A stretch of DNA of 58,263 nt, taken from DATLNM01 sp035536775 (GTDB lineage Bacteria; Actinomycetota; CADDZG01; WHSQ01). The translations under genes were made by a program, and so were the position numbers. The notes under the pieces are model-generated. The model did not search any database and was not told where the DNA came from. It saw only the letters and a program-made list of their open reading frames with translations. Location of the stretch: NCBI GenBank assembly GCA_035536775.1, contig DATLNM010000026.1, forward strand, positions 1-58,263, written 5' to 3'. Positions 52,321 to 58,263 of this stretch are shown one piece after another (positions within the stretch are counted from its first letter, which is position 1; every line of letters begins with the position of its first letter).

Positions 52321-52671
52321 CTAGAACTCGAGGCCGCCCTCGCGCGCCCCTTCGGCGAGCGACTGGATGCGGCCGTGATACACGAACCCACCGCGGTCGA
52401 AACGAACCGCCGTGATGCCTGCTGCTTTGGCGCGTTCGGCGACGGCTTCACCGACAGCCTTGGCGCGGTCCTTGGGGGACTTCCCGGCACCGTCCTTCAA
52501 TGACGACGCCGAGGCCAAGGTGCGGCCACCTGCATCGTCGATAACCTGCGCGTAGATATGGCGGCTCGAGCGAAACACTGCGAGCCGGGGCCGCTCCGGC
52601 GTTCCCGAAACCTTCTTGCGAACGCGTCGGTGGCGGCGCTGGAGATCGGTCATCTTGTGCTTATGCGGCAT
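52321..52671 (-). CDS. rplR: 50S ribosomal protein L18
   Basis: 116 residues. RVRKKVSGTPERPRLAVFRS, HIYAQVIDDAGGRTLASAS and FDRGGFVYHGRIQSLAEGAR mark the 5S rRNA-binding protein. It starts two bases after rplF. Confidence 0.97.
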   Translation of the reverse strand: MPHKHKMTDLQRRHRRVRKKVSGTPERPRLAVFRSSRHIYAQVIDDAGGRTLASASSLKDGAGKSPKDRAKAVGEAVAERAKAAGITAVRFDRGGFVYHGRIQSLAEGAREGGLEF

Positions 52672-52673
52672 CG

Positions 52674-53219
52674 CTATGCACCTGCCTTTGCTGCCTTGCC
52701 CGCCTTGCGACGGATGTGCTCACCTTCGTAACGGATTCCCTTCGCCTTGTACGGCTCAGGCTTCTTGATGGCTCGGATCTCGGCGGCCGTCTGACCGACA
52801 AGCTCCTTGTCGATGCCCCTCACTGTGATCTTGGTGGGCGCGGGGACATCGAACTCGATGCCTCCGGGAGCCAACTTCTTCACCGTGTGGGAGAACCCGA
52901 CCGAAAGCTCGAGGTCGTTGCCCTGCTTCTGAGCGCGGTAGCCGACGCCGTGGATCTCGAGGCGCTTCTCGTAGCCCTCGGTGACGCCCTGCACCATGTT
53001 GGCGAGAAGGCTGCGGACGAGGCCATGCAGCGCCCGGACGCTGGTGGCGTCCGATGTGCGCGTCACCACCGCGTTGCCGTCCTCGACCGCGACCGCGATG
53101 CCTTCCGGCACCTCGCGCTCGAGCTGGCCCTTGGGCCCTTTGACGTGAAGACGCGTGCCGCTCACCTTTACCTCAACCCCCGAGGGGAGTGGTACGGGTG
53201 CTTGGCCTACTCGGGACAT
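52674..53219 (-). CDS. rplF: 50S ribosomal protein L6
   Basis: 181 residues. SRVGQAPVPLPSGVEVKVSG, the repeat of two related domains, and IRAIKKPEPYKAKGIRYEGE near the C-terminus are canonical. Confidence 0.97.
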   Translation of the reverse strand: MSRVGQAPVPLPSGVEVKVSGTRLHVKGPKGQLEREVPEGIAVAVEDGNAVVTRTSDATSVRALHGLVRSLLANMVQGVTEGYEKRLEIHGVGYRAQKQGNDLELSVGFSHTVKKLAPGGIEFDVPAPTKITVRGIDKELVGQTAAEIRAIKKPEPYKAKGIRYEGEHIRRKAGKAAKAGA

Positions 53220-53243
53220 CTCTTCTCTCCTCTGATGCTTGCT

Positions 53244-53642
53244 CTACCAGATGTAGGCGAGCACTTCGCCGCCTACACGAGCCCTTCGGGCTTCTTTGTC
53301 GGTCATCAATCCTTGGGACGTCGAGATGATCGCCACACCCAAGCCGCCCAGCACACGCGGGAGATCTGTCGAAGGCCGATACACGCGACGACCGGGCTTC
53401 GAGATGCGCCGGATGCCGGCGATCGCACGCTCGCGCTCGTCGGAGTACCGAAGCTTGATCTTGATCACGGGGTGGCCTGCGTCTTCAGCCATCTCGAACC
53501 CATCGACGTAGCCCTCATCGACGAGGATCTTGGCGATCGACGCCTTGATCTTCGACGCGGGGATGAAAACGTCGTCGTGCATAGCGGTGGATGCGTTCCT
53601 TATCCGCGCCAGCATGTCCGAGATCGGATCCGTCATTGACAT
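53244..53642 (-). CDS. rpsH: 30S ribosomal protein S8
   Basis: 132 residues from ATG 53642 (GAGGAG upstream), the exact family length. DPISDMLARIRNASTAMHDD at the start and STSQGLMTDKEARRARVGGE near the end. In enterobacteria S8 represses the spc operon. Confidence 0.97.
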   Translation of the reverse strand: MSMTDPISDMLARIRNASTAMHDDVFIPASKIKASIAKILVDEGYVDGFEMAEDAGHPVIKIKLRYSDERERAIAGIRRISKPGRRVYRPSTDLPRVLGGLGVAIISTSQGLMTDKEARRARVGGEVLAYIW

Positions 53643-53676
53643 AGAGGTCGCTCCTCTTCCCTTGCCGCTGTTCTCA

Positions 53677-53862
53677 CTACCAACTCGCCTTCGTGATGCC
53701 GGGGATCTCACCGTTGTGTGCCATGTCCCTGAAACAGAGACGGCAGAGGCCAAAGCGACGGTAGACCGCGCGGGGCCGGCCACAACGCTTGCAGCGCGTG
53801 TAGGCCTGGACCTTGAACTTCGGCTTCCTCTCGGCCTTCTCCCGAAGAGCTTTCTTCGCCAT
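53677..53862 (-). CDS. rpsN: 30S ribosomal protein S14, type Z
   Basis: 61 residues, the short zinc form. CKRCGRPRAVYRRFGLCRLC gives the two C-x2-C pairs. It starts right after the rplE stop with no gap. Confidence 0.97.
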   Translation of the reverse strand: MAKKALREKAERKPKFKVQAYTRCKRCGRPRAVYRRFGLCRLCFRDMAHNGEIPGITKASW

Positions 53863-54438
53863 CTAGCCTTCCACCCTCTCTGACCTCTGAAGCGGGAAAC
53901 CAAGCGCTAGCAGCAGCGCCTTGCCCTCCTCGTTGTTACGAGCTGTCGTCACAATCGTGATGTCCATGCCCCGGGTCGCATCGATGTCGTCGTAGTCGAC
54001 CTCGGGGAACACAAGTTGCTCCACGAGCCCGAACGAGTAGTTGCCCTGGCCGTCGAACGACCTGGGGTTCAGACCACGGAAGTCCCTGATCCTCGGAAGC
54101 GCGATCGACATGAGCCGGTCCAGGAAGTCCCACATGCGGTCGCCACGAAGCGTGACGCTCGCACCGACCGGCATGCCTTCACGGATCTTGAACGTCGCGA
54201 TCGACTTGCGGGCCCGCCGGATCGCAGGCCGCTGGCCTGCGATGGTCGTCAGGTCCTTGACCGCGCCGTCGAGCATCTTGGCGTCCTTCGGAGCCTCGCC
54301 TACACCCATGTTGATGACGACCTTCTCGGGCCTAGGCACTTGCATGATGTTGACGAGACCGAGCTCGTCCTTCAACGCCGTGCGGATCTCCGACGCGAAG
54401 CGCTCCTTGAGGCGTGGGGTGTAGGTCTTGGTCGCCAT
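53863..54438 (-). CDS. rplE: 50S ribosomal protein L5
   Basis: 191 residues from ATG 54438, which shares one base with the rplX stop. MQVPRPEKVVINMGVGEAPK, RRARKSIATFKIREGMPVGA and RGMDITIVTTARNNEEGKAL are canonical. Binds 5S rRNA. Confidence 0.97.
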   Translation of the reverse strand: MATKTYTPRLKERFASEIRTALKDELGLVNIMQVPRPEKVVINMGVGEAPKDAKMLDGAVKDLTTIAGQRPAIRRARKSIATFKIREGMPVGASVTLRGDRMWDFLDRLMSIALPRIRDFRGLNPRSFDGQGNYSFGLVEQLVFPEVDYDDIDATRGMDITIVTTARNNEEGKALLLALGFPLQRSERVEG

Positions 54439-54767
54439 TACAGCTCCGTCCCGCATTTGCGGCAGACGCGGACCTTGGCCCCGGTGCCGGGCTCGACGCG
54501 ATATCCAGCGCGCGTGGGACCGTCGGTCGGACACACCAACGCGACGTTCGAGATGTGAACGGCGGCTTCCTTGTGCTGGATGCCGCCCTCCTGTCCGCCC
54601 TTGCGGTTCATGCGGACCTTCTCGTGACGCGTGATGCGGTTGTGTCCCTCAACGATGACGCGGCTCTTCTCGGGGATGACCTCGAGGACCCGGCCCTGAA
54701 GGCCGACCGTCGAGTCCTTCCCCGCGATGACCTGGACCATGTCGCCCTTCTTGATCTTGAGCCCCAT
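54438..54767 (-). CDS. rplX: 50S ribosomal protein L24
   Basis: 109 residues from ATG 54767, overlapping the rplN stop (TGATG). KIKKGDMVQVIAGKDSTVGL is the KOW motif; the C-terminal CPTDGPTRAGYR and RVCRKCGTEL hold three cysteines, a possible zinc site seen in some actinobacterial copies. Confidence 0.97.
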   Translation of the reverse strand: MGLKIKKGDMVQVIAGKDSTVGLQGRVLEVIPEKSRVIVEGHNRITRHEKVRMNRKGGQEGGIQHKEAAVHISNVALVCPTDGPTRAGYRVEPGTGAKVRVCRKCGTEL

Positions 54768-55135
54768 CACAGCACCTCCGGGGCGAGCGAGATGATCTTC
54801 ATGAAGCGCTTCTCCCTCAACTCACGAGCGACCGGACCGAAGATGCGGGTGCCACGAGGCTGCATCTGCGTATCCACGATCACGACTGCGTTGTCGTCGA
54901 ACTTGATGTACGAACCATCGCCGCGACGGCGCTCCTTGGCGGTGCGCACTACAACGGCCTTGACGACCTCTGACTTCTTGACCGCGCCGCCGGGGATGGC
55001 GTCCTTAACGGTGCACACCACGATGTCGCCGATCCCGGCATAGCGGCGCCGCGAGCCACCGAGCACCTTGATGACGAGGACCTCGCGGGCGCCCGTGTTG
55101 TCTGCCACGCGGCAGCGCGTCTCTGACTGAATCAT
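54767..55135 (-). CDS. rplN: 50S ribosomal protein L14
   Basis: 122 residues from ATG 55135, overlapping the rpsQ stop (ATGA). MIQSETRCRVADNTGAREVL, GDIVVCTVKDAIPGGAVKKS and RGTRIFGPVARELREKRFMK are canonical. Confidence 0.98.
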   Translation of the reverse strand: MIQSETRCRVADNTGAREVLVIKVLGGSRRRYAGIGDIVVCTVKDAIPGGAVKKSEVVKAVVVRTAKERRRGDGSYIKFDDNAVVIVDTQMQPRGTRIFGPVARELREKRFMKIISLAPEVL

Positions 55136-55410
55136 TTGGCCCTCTCCGTGATCTCCACGACGCGCCACCTCTTGGTCTTGGACAGCGGGCGCGTCTCGTC
55201 GATGCGCACGGTGTCTCCGACCTTGGCGTCGTTGGTCTCGTCATGGGCCTTCAGGCGCACGTTGCGGCGCACGATCTTCCCGTAGGTGGAGTGCTTCGCC
55301 GAGTCACGAACCTCGACGACGACCGTCTTGTCCATAACGTCGGAGACGACCAGACCGATGCGCGTCTTGCGCGCTCCGCGGACCGTGGTGTCGCCGGCTT
55401 CCATACTCAT
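55132..55410 (-). CDS. rpsQ: 30S ribosomal protein S17
   Basis: 92 residues. GLVVSDVMDKTVVVEVRDSA and GDTVRIDETRPLSKTKRWRV identify it. The ATG overlaps the rpmC stop by four bases. Confidence 0.97.
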   Translation of the reverse strand: MSMEAGDTTVRGARKTRIGLVVSDVMDKTVVVEVRDSAKHSTYGKIVRRNVRLKAHDETNDAKVGDTVRIDETRPLSKTKRWRVVEITERAK

Positions 55411-55640
55411 GATGCGCCTCCCTCACCGGGTGTTGCCTCTGCTCTCAGCTCGTTCTCGCGCAGGATCGTGTGGATCCTTGCGACGTCCCGCTTCAGCTGA
55501 CGTAGTCGCTTGTAGTTGTCGAGCTGGCCGGTCGCGTTCTGGAATCGCAGGTTGAATAGCTCTTCCTTGGTCTCCGCGAGGCGTTCCTCGATCTCGTTCA
55601 CCGGGAGGTCGCGAAGCTCAGAAACCTTTATGCCCGCCAT
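55407..55640 (-). CDS. rpmC: 50S ribosomal protein L29
   Basis: 77 residues from ATG 55640, two bases after the rplP stop. SELRDLPVNEIEERLAETKE and NLRFQNATGQLDNYKRLRQL are canonical. Confidence 0.96.
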   Translation of the reverse strand: MAGIKVSELRDLPVNEIEERLAETKEELFNLRFQNATGQLDNYKRLRQLKRDVARIHTILRENELRAEATPGEGGAS

Positions 55641-55641
55641 G

Positions 55642-56067
55642 TCACTGCACCTCCAGCGGCTGCTCACGTGCGACGAACTTGCACTTGATCGGGAGCTTGT
55701 GCGCTGCAAGCCTGATGGCCTCGCGCGCGATCGGTTCAGGGATACCCGCGATCTCGAACATCACGCGGCCCGGCTTGACGACGGCGACCCAGCCTTCAGG
55801 GTTGCCCTTCCCTGAACCCTGGCGGGTTTCCGCAGGCTTCTTCGTGTAGGGCTTGTCGGGAAAGATGTTGATCCACACCTTTCCGCCTCGGCGGATGTGA
55901 CGGGTCATCGCGATACGAGCCGCTTCTATCTGACGGTTGGAGATCCAGCCTGGCTCGATCGCCATGAGACCGAAATCACCGAAGTTGACCGCGGTTCCAC
56001 CCTTGGCCCGACCGCGCATGCGGCCGCGCTGTTGCTTGCGATACTTGGTCTTCTTGGGCGACAGCAT
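55642..56067 (-). CDS. rplP: 50S ribosomal protein L16
   Basis: 141 residues. MLSPKKTKYRKQQRGRMRGR at the start, GWISNRQIEAARIAMTRHIR, and GKGNPEGWVAVVKPGRVMFE. Essential for tRNA accommodation. Confidence 0.98.
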   Translation of the reverse strand: MLSPKKTKYRKQQRGRMRGRAKGGTAVNFGDFGLMAIEPGWISNRQIEAARIAMTRHIRRGGKVWINIFPDKPYTKKPAETRQGSGKGNPEGWVAVVKPGRVMFEIAGIPEPIAREAIRLAAHKLPIKCKFVAREQPLEVQ

Positions 56068-56069
56068 CT

Positions 56070-56981
56070 CTAGCTCTTCTCCTCGGGGGTGGAACCGGCT
56101 TCAGGCGCATCGGCTTCAGGCGCTGCGGCCTCGGTTGCTGCGGCTTCGGTTGCTGCGGCCTTAGCCGCTGCAGCTTCCTCTGCGTCCGAGATGGCCTTGG
56201 CTGCCGCCGCGCTCTTCCTAGCGGCGCTCTTCTTTGCGGCCTGCTCGGCACGCTCCTCGGCGCCGCGGCCCACGGTCTCGCCGGCGGCGAGTGCAGCCTC
56301 GCGGCGAAGCCTTGCAGTGTCGCGGGCCGACGCGTAGAGATCCTGGAACGGACCCTTGTAGATCCAGACCTTCACTCCGATGCGGCCGAACGTTGTGCGT
56401 GCCTCGGACAGGCCGTAGTCAACGTCCGCGCTCAATGTGTGCAGAGGCATGCGGCCCTCGATGTACCACTCCGTCCGGCTCATCTCGGCACCGCCGAGGC
56501 GGCCGGCGCACTGCACACGCACGCCCTTGGCACCATGGCGCATGGCGGTTCCGACGGCCTTCTTCATCGCTCGACGGAAGGACACCCTGCTGACGAGCTG
56601 CTCGGCGACTCCCTGTGCGATGAGCTGTGCATCGAGCTCCGGCTGCTTGACCTCGATGATGTTGAGGCGAACGTCGGTGGGCTTGCCGTACAGCTTGGAT
56701 TCCATGTGCTCGAGCTGAGAGCGAAGCCTCTCGGCCTCTGAACCACGACGACCGATGACGATGCCCGGCCGTGCGGTGTGGGCGTCGATGCGAACGCGCT
56801 CACGCGTGCGCTCGATCTCGATACGGCTGATGCCCGCATGGGGCAGCTGCCCCATGAGGTATTCGCGGATGCGCAGATCGGCGATGAGGTACTCGCCGTA
56901 CTGCTTCTCGGTGAACCAGCGCGACTTCCAATCGGTGTGGATGCCGAGGCGGAAACCGTAAGGATGAACCTTCTGTCCCAT
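56070..56981 (-). CDS. rpsC: 30S ribosomal protein S3 with Ala/Glu-rich tail
   Basis: 303 residues; the conserved part (KH domain GIVIGRRGSEAERLRSQLE, then GRLGGAEMSRTEWYIEGRMP and VWIYKGPF) ends near residue 215. The remaining 85 residues are repeats of Ala, Glu and Lys (AAATEAAATEAAAPEADAPE), longer than the usual tail. The start overlaps the rplV stop by one base. Confidence 0.97.
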   Translation of the reverse strand: MGQKVHPYGFRLGIHTDWKSRWFTEKQYGEYLIADLRIREYLMGQLPHAGISRIEIERTRERVRIDAHTARPGIVIGRRGSEAERLRSQLEHMESKLYGKPTDVRLNIIEVKQPELDAQLIAQGVAEQLVSRVSFRRAMKKAVGTAMRHGAKGVRVQCAGRLGGAEMSRTEWYIEGRMPLHTLSADVDYGLSEARTTFGRIGVKVWIYKGPFQDLYASARDTARLRREAALAAGETVGRGAEERAEQAAKKSAARKSAAAAKAISDAEEAAAAKAAATEAAATEAAAPEADAPEAGSTPEEKS

Positions 56982-57526
56982 CAGTCGTTCCCTTCCGAGC
57001 TCGGCGCGTCTTCTGCGGTCTTAGAGGTCTTCATGGGCGCTGCTTCAGTGGACTGGGATGCGGGGGACGCGGCGGAGGACGTCTTGGTGCCGCCCGTCGT
57101 GTCCTTGCGGACGCGACGCATGGTCTGCTTGGTCGCGGGCCGCTCGGGCAGCCGCTCGATCATGTCTTCGGGCCTCCCCACGACCAGCGAAATGTGGCAT
57201 GTCCGCTTGCGGATACGAGTGGCACGGCCCTGTGCGCGCGGCCGGAAGCGCCGGAGGGTCGGTCCTTCGTCGACCCACGCCCTCACCACGACGAGCTCGT
57301 CGCCCGGAAGGCCGCGGTTGTGCTCGGCGTTCGCGATCGCAGACTCGAGCACCTTCGCGACCGTGACCGATGCGGCCTTCTGGGTGAACTTCAGCACGCG
57401 GCGCGCGTCGTCAACGTGGCGGCCTCGGACGAGGTCGACCACCTGACGGGCCTTCGTCGGCGAGATCCTGATGAACTTCGCCGTTGCGATGGCCTCCTGG
57501 ACGGACGGATCGATCTTGTGAGCCAT
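56981..57526 (-). CDS. rplV: 50S ribosomal protein L22 with Ser/Thr-rich tail
   Basis: 181 residues; residues 1-120 are a normal L22 (FIRISPTKARQVVDLVRGRH, ANAEHNRGLPGDELVVVRAW, RGRATRIRKRTCHISLVV with minor differences). About 60 further residues rich in Thr, Ser, Ala and Glu follow. L22 lines the exit tunnel and its tail faces the solvent. Confidence 0.97.
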   Translation of the reverse strand: MAHKIDPSVQEAIATAKFIRISPTKARQVVDLVRGRHVDDARRVLKFTQKAASVTVAKVLESAIANAEHNRGLPGDELVVVRAWVDEGPTLRRFRPRAQGRATRIRKRTCHISLVVGRPEDMIERLPERPATKQTMRRVRKDTTGGTKTSSAASPASQSTEAAPMKTSKTAEDAPSSEGND

Positions 57527-57528
57527 GG

Positions 57529-57813
57529 CTAACGCGCCCTCGACGCTTTCTCAGCGCCGCCACCGTGGGTCCGGAACGCGCGTGTCTGGGCGAACTCGCC
57601 CAGCTTGTGCCCGACCATCGACTCGGTGATGTAGACGGGCACGTGCTTCCGCCCGTCGTGCACGGCGATGGTGTGGCCGACCATGTCCGGGATGACCGTG
57701 GAACGGCGCGACCACGTCTTGATGACGCGCTTCTCGTTGCGCGAGTTCATCCCGTCGACCTTGAGCAACAGGTGCTCATCGACGAATGGACCCTTCTTCA
57801 AGCTGCGCGGCAT
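57529..57813 (-). CDS. rpsS: 30S ribosomal protein S19
   Basis: 94 residues from ATG 57813 (AGGGGG upstream). MPRSLKKGPFVDEHLLLKVD, TWSRRSTVIPDMVGHTIAVH and GHKLGEFAQTRAFRTHGG are canonical. Confidence 0.98.
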   Translation of the reverse strand: MPRSLKKGPFVDEHLLLKVDGMNSRNEKRVIKTWSRRSTVIPDMVGHTIAVHDGRKHVPVYITESMVGHKLGEFAQTRAFRTHGGGAEKASRAR

Positions 57814-57829
57814 CAGCGATCCCCCTGCA

Positions 57830-58263
57830 TTAACGACCCCTCTTCTTTCCACGCCTGCGGATGATCTGCTTGTCCGAGGCCTTCTTCTTTCGGGTTCTTC
57901 CTTCAGGCTGTCCCCACGGGCTGACGGGGTGACGTCCACCGGACGACTTCCCTTCGCCACCACCGAGGGGGTGGTCGACCGGGTTCATGGCGACCCCGCG
58001 GACCGACGGACGCTTGTTACGCCAGCGGTTGCGTCCGGCCTTGCCCCACGAGATGAGCTCGGCTTCTGCGTTGCCGACCTCGCCGACGGTCGCCCTGCAG
58101 CCGATCGGAACCGTCCTCATCTCACCCGAGGGGAGTCGCAGCGTCGCGCTGGGCCCCTCTTTGGCGATGAGCTGCACCGACGATCCTGCGGAGCGGGCCA
58201 TCTTGCCGCCGGCTCCGGGCTTCAGCTCGACGTTGTGAATGACGGTACCGACCGGAATGTTCC
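57830..58263 (-). CDS. rplB: 50S ribosomal protein L2 (5' part cut by window edge)
   Basis: The visible 143 residues are the C-terminal half of L2: NIPVGTVIHNVELKPGAGGK continues into MARSAGSSVQLIAKEG, then RGVAMNPVDHPLGGGEGKSS with the conserved His of the peptidyl-transferase region, HPVSPWGQPEGRTRKKK and the basic end. The frame is open to the window end, so the N-terminal domain lies outside. First visible gene of the ribosomal block. Confidence 0.97.
   Translation of the reverse strand, partial: NIPVGTVIHNVELKPGAGGKMARSAGSSVQLIAKEGPSATLRLPSGEMRTVPIGCRATVGEVGNAEAELISWGKAGRNRWRNKRPSVRGVAMNPVDHPLGGGEGKSSGGRHPVSPWGQPEGRTRKKKASDKQIIRRRGKKRGR

Overview
The window is GC-rich, dense bacterial chromosome from a member of the Actinomycetota, probably a deep or uncultured lineage. 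Supporting signs are a GuaB3-type IMP dehydrogenase paralogue, a DUF222/13E12-type HNH endonuclease, the complete coproporphyrin-dependent heme branch (hemE, hemH, hemY-type oxidase, hemQ), zinc-binding rpsN/rpsD/rpmJ proteins, many GTG/TTG starts, and several genes whose start codon lies 6-8 bases after a TANNNT -10 box with no Shine-Dalgarno sequence (leaderless transcripts). I see no rRNA, tRNA, CRISPR array, prophage or insertion sequence; this is core genome with a few accessory genes.

Layout. 1-2.9 kb: a cut-off Lrp/AsnC regulator, a 44-residue membrane microprotein, guaB3 and gmd (GDP-mannose 4,6-dehydratase). 3.1-6 kb (+): a lytic-transglycosylase-like protein, thiC without room for a TPP riboswitch, and a P-loop kinase starting directly after the thiC stop. 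6-10.5 kb (-): sat, an AlkP-superfamily phosphohydrolase, cysC, a PHP-domain phosphatase and a GNAT protein, which together look like a PAPS-making and possibly pAp-recycling unit. 10.7-18.2 kb: a conserved hypothetical, an M23 peptidase with a coiled coil, and two convergent genes for secreted proteins (632 and 1146 aa), the larger with 14 beta-propeller repeats and thrombospondin-type calcium repeats.

18.4-32.3 kb (-): groES-groEL behind a perfect CIRCE element placed directly downstream of a good sigma-70-type promoter; upstream lies a cell-wall and housekeeping series glmM, glmS, nnr, alr, alpha/beta hydrolase, M29 aminopeptidase, type-4 uracil-DNA glycosylase, tsaE, tsaB, rimI, tsaD, most joined by overlapping stop/start codons. 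32.3-40.3 kb (+): the heme cluster, a lipoprotein and aconitase. 40.3-42.2 kb: the HNH endonuclease, behind a promoter whose 17-bp spacer is almost exactly filled by a LexA/SOS box, and a divergent leaderless conserved hypothetical.

42.3-58.3 kb (-): one continuous translation block, in transcription order rplB (cut by the window end), rpsS, rplV, rpsC, rplP, rpmC, rpsQ, rplN, rplX, rplE, rpsN, rpsH, rplF, rplR, rpsE, rpmD, rplO, secY, adk, map, a GNAT gene, infA, rpmJ, rpsM, rpsK, rpsD, rpoA, rplQ, truA, rplM, rpsI, ending in a hairpin terminator. Internal promoters are visible before infA and before rplM, each followed by a hairpin in the leader. rplQ, rpsC and rplV carry long low-complexity C-terminal extensions, and truA appears to start at a CTG codon overlapping the rplQ stop.

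The strongest leads for new biology are the SOS-controlled HNH gene, the PAPS/pAp unit, the CTG start of truA, the perfect palindrome around the Lrp start codon, and the pair of secreted proteins sharing one leader sequence. No computation or database search was run; all motif and fold calls are by eye.
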